Below are positions 18,991-27,231 of a stretch of 36,134 nt of DNA, in pieces; the stretch's first letter is position 1, and each line of letters opens with the position of its first letter. Position numbers and translations under genes: made by a program. The notes below the pieces were generated by a model that ran no database searches, was not told the origin of the DNA, and worked only from the letters and a program-made list of their open reading frames with translations. Source of the stretch: Leptospira sp. (GTDB taxonomy: Bacteria > Spirochaetota > Leptospiria > Leptospirales > Leptospiraceae); assembly GCA_020831715.1 (NCBI GenBank), contig JAFIGA010000016.1, positions 1 to 36,134 of the forward strand, written 5' to 3'.

Positions 18991-20007
18991 ATGTTCACAG
19001 AAATCATTGAATTAGAAGAAAACACCATCATCTCTTCCGAAGATCCTCCCTTTCTGGTTGCGGAAATCGGTCTCAACCATAACAACGATTTGGATATTGG
19101 AAAGAAAACCATAGAAGCCGCGGCAAAATCGGGAGCCAAAGCTGTAAAATTCCAAACCTATATTACCGAACATTTCATCGCTCAAGATCAAGAGAAGTCC
19201 AAATTTCTCTATGATATATTCAAGAAATACGAACTGGATGAGAAGTCCCACCGGGAATTCCAAAAAGTTGCTCATGATAACGGACTTAGCTTTTTCTCAA
19301 CACCCTTAGATGTGGAATCTGTGGATCTTTTGGTGAACTTACAAGTCCCTGCTTTAAAAATCGCCTCGGGTGACATTGTAAACTCTGAACTACTCAGTAA
19401 GGTTGCCGCAACCAAACTACCCATATTTCTTTCTACCGGAGCATCTACACTCTCGGAAGTGATTCGCGCTTTGGAATTCTTAAAGGATTGGGACGTGGAA
19501 AGTCTATGTCTAATGCACTGTGTTTCCCTGTATCCGGCACCTGCCGACTCTCTCAATCTCCAAGCCTTGGATTTATACAAAGAACTTACAGATGGTCCCA
19601 TAGGTTTTTCCGATCATAGCGCGGGTGACATAGCTTCAATCATAGCTGTGGGTATGGGAGCCAGTGTGATAGAAAAACATTTCACCTTGGATAAAAACCT
19701 TCCCGGTCCGGATCATCAGATTTCTTGTGATCCTACAGAACTAAAAACTCTATCGGATAGAATACTAACAGCATATGAAATGCGTGGGATTAAGAAGAAA
19801 GTTCTTCACAAAGATGAAGAAAAAAGTTATTTCTTCGGAAGGAGATCTCTTTATGTGGACCATGCGGGAAAACTCCGAGCAAAAAGACCCAATCTGCATG
19901 TGGACGACTCCAAGATCATCGAAGCTTGGGAATATATGAACTACCAAGATAAAAAATTTGAAGAGAAAATAGAAACCGGGAAGAATCTCCCGATATCTAT
20001 TTCATGA
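18991..20007 (+). CDS. N-acetylneuraminate synthase family protein (NeuB/SpsE-like)
   Basis: AEIGLNHNNDLDIGKKTIEAA, AVKFQTY, LKIASGDI, STGAST, GFSDHSAGD, EKHFTLDKNLPGPDHQIS. Confidence 0.9.
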   Translation: MFTEIIELEENTIISSEDPPFLVAEIGLNHNNDLDIGKKTIEAAAKSGAKAVKFQTYITEHFIAQDQEKSKFLYDIFKKYELDEKSHREFQKVAHDNGLSFFSTPLDVESVDLLVNLQVPALKIASGDIVNSELLSKVAATKLPIFLSTGASTLSEVIRALEFLKDWDVESLCLMHCVSLYPAPADSLNLQALDLYKELTDGPIGFSDHSAGDIASIIAVGMGASVIEKHFTLDKNLPGPDHQISCDPTELKTLSDRILTAYEMRGIKKKVLHKDEEKSYFFGRRSLYVDHAGKLRAKRPNLHVDDSKIIEAWEYMNYQDKKFEEKIETGKNLPISIS

Positions 20008-20035
20008 AGCAACTCTTTTAGTCACCGGAATAATA

Positions 20036-21091
20036 TTACTTGCTGATTCTTCCGGTTTCTTTGAGTCCTAAGGATTGGGGAGTGGCTTCTTGAACCGAAA
20101 ATCCTTTTGAAATTTCTGTTCTACCCTCCAATATATTAACAGCTCTTAAGTATCTCTGAAATCCCATCCATTCTTTCATATTATTCAACTTCTGAACATT
20201 GTAGTGGAAGGGATAATCGGGATATTTCTCACCTTCCGGAAACCCAAATATGGTCTTGGCGCCCACACTCAAAGTGCGAACATGAAAACTCTTTTCATCT
20301 GTGGGCAGGGATAGAATATTCTCTCGGTAGTTTTGCGGGAAGGTGAAATAGTCTTCGGCATTGGAAGTATACAATACTCGAATGGGTAAATTCATCTTTG
20401 TAGCTATTCCTGCAATTTCTTGCATAGTACCCTTACGAGTGAGATCACCCTTTACTGCACGAATTCTATTTTTTAGGGCAAGGGAGCGCAAATGGTTGTA
20501 GTCAGCAGGATCATTATGAAACGATTGGAAAGCAAATTTCTTGGTCATATATTCCAACTCTTTCCATCGGGAGGGAACATGCGCCGGACGAATTGCATAT
20601 TCAAAGACTTCTTTCAATTCTTTGATTTCTTTAGTCCCGAATGAGTCTTTGTAATCGTTCTCAAGCAAAACCCAAGTTTCTTTTTTATTTTTCGGATTCC
20701 AAGCTTCTCGAAAGCAATTGTAATCCGGACAATGTTTTAATAGAGATATATGAATCTGATTGACTCGAACCGAATAGATGTCGAAGTCCATTAACCACAT
20801 ATACTCCGATCTTGCCCATGCAGCAATAGTTAGGTTCTGATCTGTTCCAACTCCAATGTATCCACCTCCCACACCCTTCACATAAGGATAATACAACTCT
20901 ATCCTCCTTTCGTTAGAGAAAATATAATGATCGGCTGTGAGCGTTTTCTTTTCTCCTTCTTCATAAGGAATGGGAGTGTGGAATAGTTTATCCGGTGAGA
21001 CAGAGATCTTGTTGGATAAAGTTGCACAATGAAAATATACAAAAGGGAGAATCAATAAAAGCAGATTGGAATGAATTGAAAAATGTTTCAC
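20036..21091 (-). CDS. Hypothetical lipoprotein
   Basis: 351 aa; signal peptide plus lipobox-like YFHC. Confidence 0.7.
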   Translation of the reverse strand: MKHFSIHSNLLLLILPFVYFHCATLSNKISVSPDKLFHTPIPYEEGEKKTLTADHYIFSNERRIELYYPYVKGVGGGYIGVGTDQNLTIAAWARSEYMWLMDFDIYSVRVNQIHISLLKHCPDYNCFREAWNPKNKKETWVLLENDYKDSFGTKEIKELKEVFEYAIRPAHVPSRWKELEYMTKKFAFQSFHNDPADYNHLRSLALKNRIRAVKGDLTRKGTMQEIAGIATKMNLPIRVLYTSNAEDYFTFPQNYRENILSLPTDEKSFHVRTLSVGAKTIFGFPEGEKYPDYPFHYNVQKLNNMKEWMGFQRYLRAVNILEGRTEISKGFSVQEATPQSLGLKETGRISK

Positions 21092-21151
21092 ATCTCTATT
21101 GAAAAAAAATGTTCTTATTCTACAATCAAAATCTTGCTTGAACTGATTGAA

Positions 21152-22303
21152 TCAAATTCTTCCTGTAAATTTTTCAATCAATTCTTCCCACTCATCTTCT
21201 GCTTCCCGGAGATATTCTTGAATGTATTTTGCATTCTTTTTTCCTTCCAAATATCCCAATAGCACGGGGTCTCCCACCAATAACTCAATAGCCGGTCGAT
21301 CGGATCGGAATTCATAAACTCCTTCGAGAAATCGGAAGTCTTGAGGATAGAATTCTTTGATGGTTTTTAACAAATGCAAAGTAAAGAAAAGGGAATGGAA
21401 TTTCTTGGGTTTCAAAAGATGGAGCTGATAGCCTCCGCAAATGGTATTGCTATGCTTATGAAAAGTTGGCTTGAAACGAAGTGGACGAAGATGAAAAATT
21501 CCATCGGATATGGATTCCATCTCTTTTAAGAATTTTTGGTTTTCAAAATCAATAAAGGGAGCACCAAATATTTCAAAAGGTCTTGTGGTTCCCCTCCCCT
21601 CGGATAGATTGGTTCCTTCCAAAAGACATTGTCCCGGATAGACGAAGCATGTAGTGATGGAAGGGATATTGGGAGATGGGGGAATCCAATTCCATTCATC
21701 ATATTTTTTTGGATGAAAAACTCCCGGAGAAATAACATCTACATTCAATTTTAAATTTCGATTCTCATTGTAAAAACTCAATAATTCACCGGAACTCATT
21801 CCGTGACGATGAAGAACTCCCTCTACCCCGACAAAGGAAGAATAACCTTCCTTCAATGGTGTCCCTTCTACTTTTTTTCCAATCGGATTAGGAGCATCAA
21901 AAACCAAAATATTTGGAACAGATTGTCCATTTTTCTTCAACTCGGAAACCTTTGCCATTATATAATAAGCAGTGGTTAAAAAGGTATAATACCTAGCACC
22001 CACATCCCGGATGTCAATTACAATTAAATCCAAGTCCAATAGCTTTTCATCCGGAGGAATGAGGGATTCTTCCGTATCACCATATAGATTCCAAAACTCA
22101 ATAGTTTCCGAGAAATAATTAAGCCCCACTCCGGAGACTTGGTCTTGGAGTTCCGCAAACAATCCATGCTCCGGAACAAAGACTCTTGCAATCTGAAGAT
22201 ATCGATTTAAGTATATAAAATGATAACCATTCTTCTCATCATAGCCGGTATGATTAGTGAGTATTCCCGTTCTTGCATCTTTGTATTTTTTCAAGTGCTT
22301 CAT
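21152..22303 (-). CDS. DUF1343 / NamZ-like exo-beta-N-acetylmuramidase family protein
   Basis: GILTNHTGYD, VFVPEHGLF, FDAPNPIG, LLEGTNLSEGRGTTRPFEIFGAPFID. Confidence 0.88.
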   Translation of the reverse strand: MKHLKKYKDARTGILTNHTGYDEKNGYHFIYLNRYLQIARVFVPEHGLFAELQDQVSGVGLNYFSETIEFWNLYGDTEESLIPPDEKLLDLDLIVIDIRDVGARYYTFLTTAYYIMAKVSELKKNGQSVPNILVFDAPNPIGKKVEGTPLKEGYSSFVGVEGVLHRHGMSSGELLSFYNENRNLKLNVDVISPGVFHPKKYDEWNWIPPSPNIPSITTCFVYPGQCLLEGTNLSEGRGTTRPFEIFGAPFIDFENQKFLKEMESISDGIFHLRPLRFKPTFHKHSNTICGGYQLHLLKPKKFHSLFFTLHLLKTIKEFYPQDFRFLEGVYEFRSDRPAIELLVGDPVLLGYLEGKKNAKYIQEYLREAEDEWEELIEKFTGRI

Positions 22304-22325
22304 TTTAGAATAAATTAATCCGGGG

Positions 22326-23228
22326 TTAGGATTCTATCAAATGCTTTTTGTGCTGTGCCGCATCTAAAAATAATTTTTCCCATTCCTCAGGACTCCCCGA
22401 TTCCAAAGAATGAATCGTTTTTTCCAATAGGGATCCAAATTCCTTAAGTGATTCCAAAATAGATAATCGGTTCTCAGAAAGGATTGCCTGCCACATTTCC
22501 GGATTGGAACCGGCAATTCTAGCCATATCCCGGAAACCACCACCCATGATAGGCTGTGGAGATTTTTTGTTCTCATCACCCACATGAGTATCAGCCCAAG
22601 TTACCATAAGCGATGATAATATATGTGGTGAGTGAGATAGATAGGCTAAAATACGATCATGACTAACCTCATCCAAGACATGAGTTCTCATACCCATAGC
22701 TTCCCAAAAACTTCGCAATCGATTCAACCCTTCCCTATTGGAATTCTCCAAAGGTGTCAAGATACAAAGTTTATCTTGGTAGAGTCCATCTATCGCATTC
22801 TCGGCACCGGCAAGTTCCGAGCCACACATAGGATGGGATGATATATAATTGTGGTCGGACTGCCCATCATAATAGCTCGCGACTGCATCAATGATAGTTT
22901 TCTTGGTAGAGCCCATATCTGTTATAACAGCAGATAGTTTCTTGGGGATATGGGTTAATTGTTTTTTTATTAAATGAACAGGTGTCCCAAATACTATTAG
23001 GTCATATTCTCCCCAGAATTTTTCCGGATTCTCTTGAGCCAAAAATTCCGACTCAATAAATACAGAATGTACTATTTGCATGGATTCAATCTTGAGTTTG
23101 GATTCTTGAGAGCGAACGATCGCATGAATCTTGGAATTGGGGAATTGTTTCTTTATGGTTAAAGCCAGAGATGCACCCATAAGCCCCAAACCATAGATGA
23201 GTATGTTTTGGAAAATGGGAGAACTCAT
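22326..23228 (-). CDS. tyrA: Prephenate dehydrogenase
   Basis: IYGLGLMGASLALTIKK, SSHPMCGSELAGAENA, LAYLSHSPHILSSLMV. Confidence 0.92.
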   Translation of the reverse strand: MSSPIFQNILIYGLGLMGASLALTIKKQFPNSKIHAIVRSQESKLKIESMQIVHSVFIESEFLAQENPEKFWGEYDLIVFGTPVHLIKKQLTHIPKKLSAVITDMGSTKKTIIDAVASYYDGQSDHNYISSHPMCGSELAGAENAIDGLYQDKLCILTPLENSNREGLNRLRSFWEAMGMRTHVLDEVSHDRILAYLSHSPHILSSLMVTWADTHVGDENKKSPQPIMGGGFRDMARIAGSNPEMWQAILSENRLSILESLKEFGSLLEKTIHSLESGSPEEWEKLFLDAAQHKKHLIES

Positions 23229-24313
23229 ATTTTTTCGGGAGCAGTGGGATAAGATCCCAAATGCTTCAAGTAGTGACAGATCCCTCCCAATTCATCCATC
23301 ATTTCCTTGGTGGAAGAATCGTTGATATGACCGGAAAAATCTGTAAAGAAATTATAGTCCCATAGGGTTCTTCTGGAAGGACGGGACTCCAACTTGGAAA
23401 GATTGAGTTTGTGTTTTTCAAATATTTTCAAAACTCCGATCAAAGATCCCGGTCTATCGGGAATCGAAAAAACAATAGAAGTCTTATCGCTTCCCGTAGG
23501 TGGGCAGGTATCTTTTCCGATTACAAAAAATCGTGTTGTATTTTCCAAAATATCATTGATGTTAGGTTGAATTATATCCAAACCATACATTTCGCCGGCG
23601 GAACGAGATGCAATGGCAACGCCATCTTTTTTTTCCGATACCAACTTCGCCGCCATTGCAGTGGAAGAGGTTTCGTGAATTTCGGCATTGGGAAGATTGG
23701 CATGTATCCAATTGCGACATTGCTCATTTCCAATTCGGATTCCGTAGATTTTCTTGATTTTGGAAAAATCTCTCTCGTATCCCAAAAGATGAAAATTTAT
23801 CTTTAAGTATAATTCCGAATAAATGGTAGACTGCGAGCTAATCAGATTATCCAAGGTAGAACCAACAGATCCTTCCGTTGAATTCTCTACGGGAACAATA
23901 CCATAATCCATCTGACCGGATTCCACTTGGGTAAAAACATCCGTAATCGAAGGGAGAGGATGAGTCTCAACGATGGATCCGAATTTTTTCTGAACAGCTT
24001 CGTGAGAGAAAGAACCAACAGGTCCCAAGAACCCAACTTGAATGGACTTCTCCAAGGCAATGGTTCCGGACATGATCTCGCGGTATATCGCAATCAATAC
24101 AGAATCGGGAAGAGGTCCGGGGTTACGTGCCTTTACCTTTTCATAAACTTGCTTTTCTCGATCAGGACGGTATATAGGCTCACCGGATGATTTCTTGACT
24201 TCACCGATCTTGGAACCAACCTTTGCTCTTTCCTGAATTAGTTGAATGATCTGAGAGTCAAGCTGATCAATTTCTTTTCTGAGCTCTCCCAACTTGGATT
24301 CTACTTCACTCAT
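23225..24313 (-). CDS. pheA: Bifunctional chorismate mutase / prephenate dehydratase
   Basis: N-terminal CM helix (LRKEIDQLDSQIIQLIQERAKVGSKIGEVKK), PDT domain (GPVGSFSHEA, NTTRFFVIG), ACT domain (ESRPSRRTLWDYNFFTD). Confidence 0.94.
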   Translation of the reverse strand: MSEVESKLGELRKEIDQLDSQIIQLIQERAKVGSKIGEVKKSSGEPIYRPDREKQVYEKVKARNPGPLPDSVLIAIYREIMSGTIALEKSIQVGFLGPVGSFSHEAVQKKFGSIVETHPLPSITDVFTQVESGQMDYGIVPVENSTEGSVGSTLDNLISSQSTIYSELYLKINFHLLGYERDFSKIKKIYGIRIGNEQCRNWIHANLPNAEIHETSSTAMAAKLVSEKKDGVAIASRSAGEMYGLDIIQPNINDILENTTRFFVIGKDTCPPTGSDKTSIVFSIPDRPGSLIGVLKIFEKHKLNLSKLESRPSRRTLWDYNFFTDFSGHINDSSTKEMMDELGGICHYLKHLGSYPTAPEKI

Positions 24314-25043
24314 CTTTTGGCTCCTCTTTCGCTTCTTCTATGATATCCTCTTCCCGTGTATGTAGATTAGGTGTATCATTAATCTGTTCTACTTCATCCA
24401 ACTCTACGAAATTTTGAAAATCTTGGGTTTCTTTACTATCACTATCATTTTCATCTAAATTATTTTCTTCATAATCTATAGAGTTATTGTCATAATCTAT
24501 ATCCACATCTTCGAATTTTAATTCTTTAACATCAACAGGCGAAGGAAGTTCGGATAATTTACTTAGTCCAAAATGTATCAAGAAATCGTTAGTGGTTCCG
24601 TAAAGAGTCGGTCTTCCGGGAACTTCCTTTTGCCCAACAGGTTTTACCAGTTTCTTGGACATGAGATTGGCGACCATGGCACGGGAGGACACACCCCGAA
24701 TGTCATCAATCTCAGAAAGGGTAATAGGTTGTTTATATGCTATGATGGCAAGAGTATCTAAATTGCTTCGAGAAAGTGTTTCCTTTCTTTTCTCTTTAAA
24801 AATCACTCCCAATCTTTCGTGATAGAGATCACTCGTGATGAATTGGTATTGACCGGCAATTTCTCTAAGCAAGAATCCACCTTCCCTTTCTTGGTAATCC
24901 AAAATAAGTTCATCCAATATTTCTCTTGCTAAGGTCTTATCAATATCCACAGTCTTGGCTAGACTGGCCAATTTAATTGGCTCGGATGATAAGAAGACCA
25001 AAGCTTCCAATAATCCTTTTAAATACTTTCTGTCCTCGTCCAA
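24306..25043 (-). CDS. scpB: Segregation and condensation protein B
   Basis: LEALVFLSSEPIKLASLAK, LSRSNLDTLAIIAYKQPITLSEIDDIRGVSS; acidic C-terminal tail. Confidence 0.93.
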   Translation of the reverse strand: MDEDRKYLKGLLEALVFLSSEPIKLASLAKTVDIDKTLAREILDELILDYQEREGGFLLREIAGQYQFITSDLYHERLGVIFKEKRKETLSRSNLDTLAIIAYKQPITLSEIDDIRGVSSRAMVANLMSKKLVKPVGQKEVPGRPTLYGTTNDFLIHFGLSKLSELPSPVDVKELKFEDVDIDYDNNSIDYEENNLDENDSDSKETQDFQNFVELDEVEQINDTPNLHTREEDIIEEAKEEPKDE

Positions 25044-25783
25044 GAATGATTCACCGCTATTAATTTTATTGTGCCAAAAAGTTGGTGCTGGACAACTTTA
25101 GCTACTTTTATTTTTACAATCTCCAATACAGCCATGAATGCTGCAACGATCTCTTGGGTCTGCGGATGATCCGACTCGAATAAATCCGCAAATAGCATCT
25201 CCCCTTTTTCTTTCAATATCTCTTCTATACGAGTCATCTTGTCTTCAACAGAAAAATTATCATTGATTCCTTGGAAAACTTCTGCCTCTTCTTCATTTTG
25301 TGGTTCTTTGTTTAGGATCGAATTAAAAGCAGAAATTAAATCAACTAAACTAAGATCCAACCATTTATCTTCATCAGCTAAGACAACATTGGATTCCCTG
25401 GTAAACATGGAATTGGTAATCTTTTCAAGACTGCCTAAACGAGCTCCCGCCATCTGAAATTTTTTATGTTCCAAGAGCTTCTCTACTAATTCCTTGGGAA
25501 GCGGAGGATCATAATCTTCTTCTTCGAAACCCGGATCAGGCAACAGTGCCTTGGACTTAAGATAAACCAAATTGGCTGCCATAAGGGCAAAATCCGATCC
25601 AAGCTCTATCGAGATGGACTCGGCAGTTTTTATGAAATTAATAAAATCATTTGTTATACGACTAAGCGTAACATCAAATATGTCTACACGATAACTGTCT
25701 ATAAGACTCCACAGAACACTCAGCGGACCCTCAGACACACCTCCTTCTGCATTGTTCCATCGAACAACAAAAGGCTCTTGCAT
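25019..25783 (-). CDS. scpA: Segregation and condensation protein A
   Basis: GPLSVLWSLIDSYRVDIFDVTLSRITNDFI, SDFALMAANLVYLKSKALLPDP. Confidence 0.92.
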   Translation of the reverse strand: MQEPFVVRWNNAEGGVSEGPLSVLWSLIDSYRVDIFDVTLSRITNDFINFIKTAESISIELGSDFALMAANLVYLKSKALLPDPGFEEEDYDPPLPKELVEKLLEHKKFQMAGARLGSLEKITNSMFTRESNVVLADEDKWLDLSLVDLISAFNSILNKEPQNEEEAEVFQGINDNFSVEDKMTRIEEILKEKGEMLFADLFESDHPQTQEIVAAFMAVLEIVKIKVAKVVQHQLFGTIKLIAVNHSWTRTESI

Positions 25784-26145
25784 TAAATTCCTAAAGCTTT
25801 AGCCGCCGCTTGTTGCAATCTTTCCGGAGGAAATGGCTTAACCACAAAGTCCTTAACTCCCATCTTAATTGCTTTGGCAAGGAGATCTTCTTGACCAAGA
25901 GCTGTTACCATGATTACCTTCGCGGAACTATCAATCTTCATGATCTCTTTAGTTGCCTCAATACCATCTTTTTCTCTCATAGTAATATCCATTGTAACAA
26001 GATCAGGCTTCAATGCCTTATATTGCTCCACTGCCATATTTCCATTTTCGGCTTCACCCACAATCTCATGTCCAACCGATGTTAGAGCATCTTTGACTAG
26101 AGTTCTCATGAATTTTGCATCATCAACTATTAATATTTTAGCCAT
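25783..26145 (-). CDS. cheY: Chemotaxis response regulator CheY
   Basis: Single receiver domain: ILIVDDAKFMR, LVTMDITM, VTALGQ, VKPF. Confidence 0.93.
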   Translation of the reverse strand: MAKILIVDDAKFMRTLVKDALTSVGHEIVGEAENGNMAVEQYKALKPDLVTMDITMREKDGIEATKEIMKIDSSAKVIMVTALGQEDLLAKAIKMGVKDFVVKPFPPERLQQAAAKALGI

Positions 26146-26148
26146 ACA

Positions 26149-27231
26149 CTATCCTCTCTGCTTTACTGAATCCAATATAGTATTCGTTATTCTATCTAGG
26201 GGAACTATTCTTTCAATTCCACCCATCTCAATCGCTTGACGGTTCATTCCAAAAATAATAGAAGACTCTTCGTCTTGAGCAATTGTATATCCATTTTCAT
26301 CATGGATTTTCTTAATTGCAAGTGAACCATCCTTGCCCATTCCGGTCATTATAATGGCGACCAAATGACTTGCCCCATATACCGACCTTGCACTGTCGAA
26401 TAACACTTCAATAGATGGTCGATGCCCATTGACCTGAGGAGCGCTCTGATCCAATTGAATGTATCTTCCACCTGACTTCGCAACAATAGTCATCTGATGA
26501 TCCCCGGGTGCAATATATACCGTTCCATTCTGAACTATTTCATCATGCTCTGCCTCTTTCACTCGCAGTTTTGAGAGTGAATCGAGCCTTTCGGCAAATG
26601 CCTTGGTAAATCCCTGAGGCATATGCTGAACCACTAATATTGGTAAGGCAAAATCAGCGGGGAAACTCATCAATACAGTATGTAAAGCCTTGGGGCCACC
26701 CGTAGAAGTTCCAATACAAATAGCTTCTATCTTGTCCTTTTTTTGAAAACCTTTATTTTGTGTATGAATGGTAGATTCTTTCTTGGATGGATGAACTTCA
26801 ATGATTTTGGATTTTTCCAAACCATCAAAATAACCTCTTACTCGCGAAACAAGTATTCTTCCCAATTCCTTGGGATCTACCTTCATCTGCGCAGAGGGCT
26901 TGGAAATGAAGTCTATTGCCCCTTTTTCCAAAGCTTTGAAGGTAGCATCTGCACCATGTTGTGTCAGAACAGATAACATAATCACAGGAATTTTTAGATT
27001 TAATTTTTTTAACTCATCAAGAGCTGAGAGCCCATCTAAAACCGGCATTTCAATATCCAAGATGATTAAATCCGGACGTAATTTCTTCGCCAATTCGACA
27101 CAATCAAGCCCGGTTTTTCCAGTGGCGATTACATCCAAATCTGCTTCTTTGGCTACAATATCCGCAATGATATTTCTTACTAAAAGGGAATCATCTATGA
27201 TAAGTATTTTCTTAATTTTGGATTCTATCAT
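26149..27231 (-). CDS. cheB: Chemotaxis protein-glutamate methylesterase CheB
   Basis: Receiver domain (IIDDSLLVR, LIILDIEMPVLDG) plus methylesterase domain (IGTSTGGPKAL, VQHMPQGFTKAFAERLD, IMTGMGKDG). Confidence 0.95.
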   Translation of the reverse strand: MIESKIKKILIIDDSLLVRNIIADIVAKEADLDVIATGKTGLDCVELAKKLRPDLIILDIEMPVLDGLSALDELKKLNLKIPVIMLSVLTQHGADATFKALEKGAIDFISKPSAQMKVDPKELGRILVSRVRGYFDGLEKSKIIEVHPSKKESTIHTQNKGFQKKDKIEAICIGTSTGGPKALHTVLMSFPADFALPILVVQHMPQGFTKAFAERLDSLSKLRVKEAEHDEIVQNGTVYIAPGDHQMTIVAKSGGRYIQLDQSAPQVNGHRPSIEVLFDSARSVYGASHLVAIIMTGMGKDGSLAIKKIHDENGYTIAQDEESSIIFGMNRQAIEMGGIERIVPLDRITNTILDSVKQRG

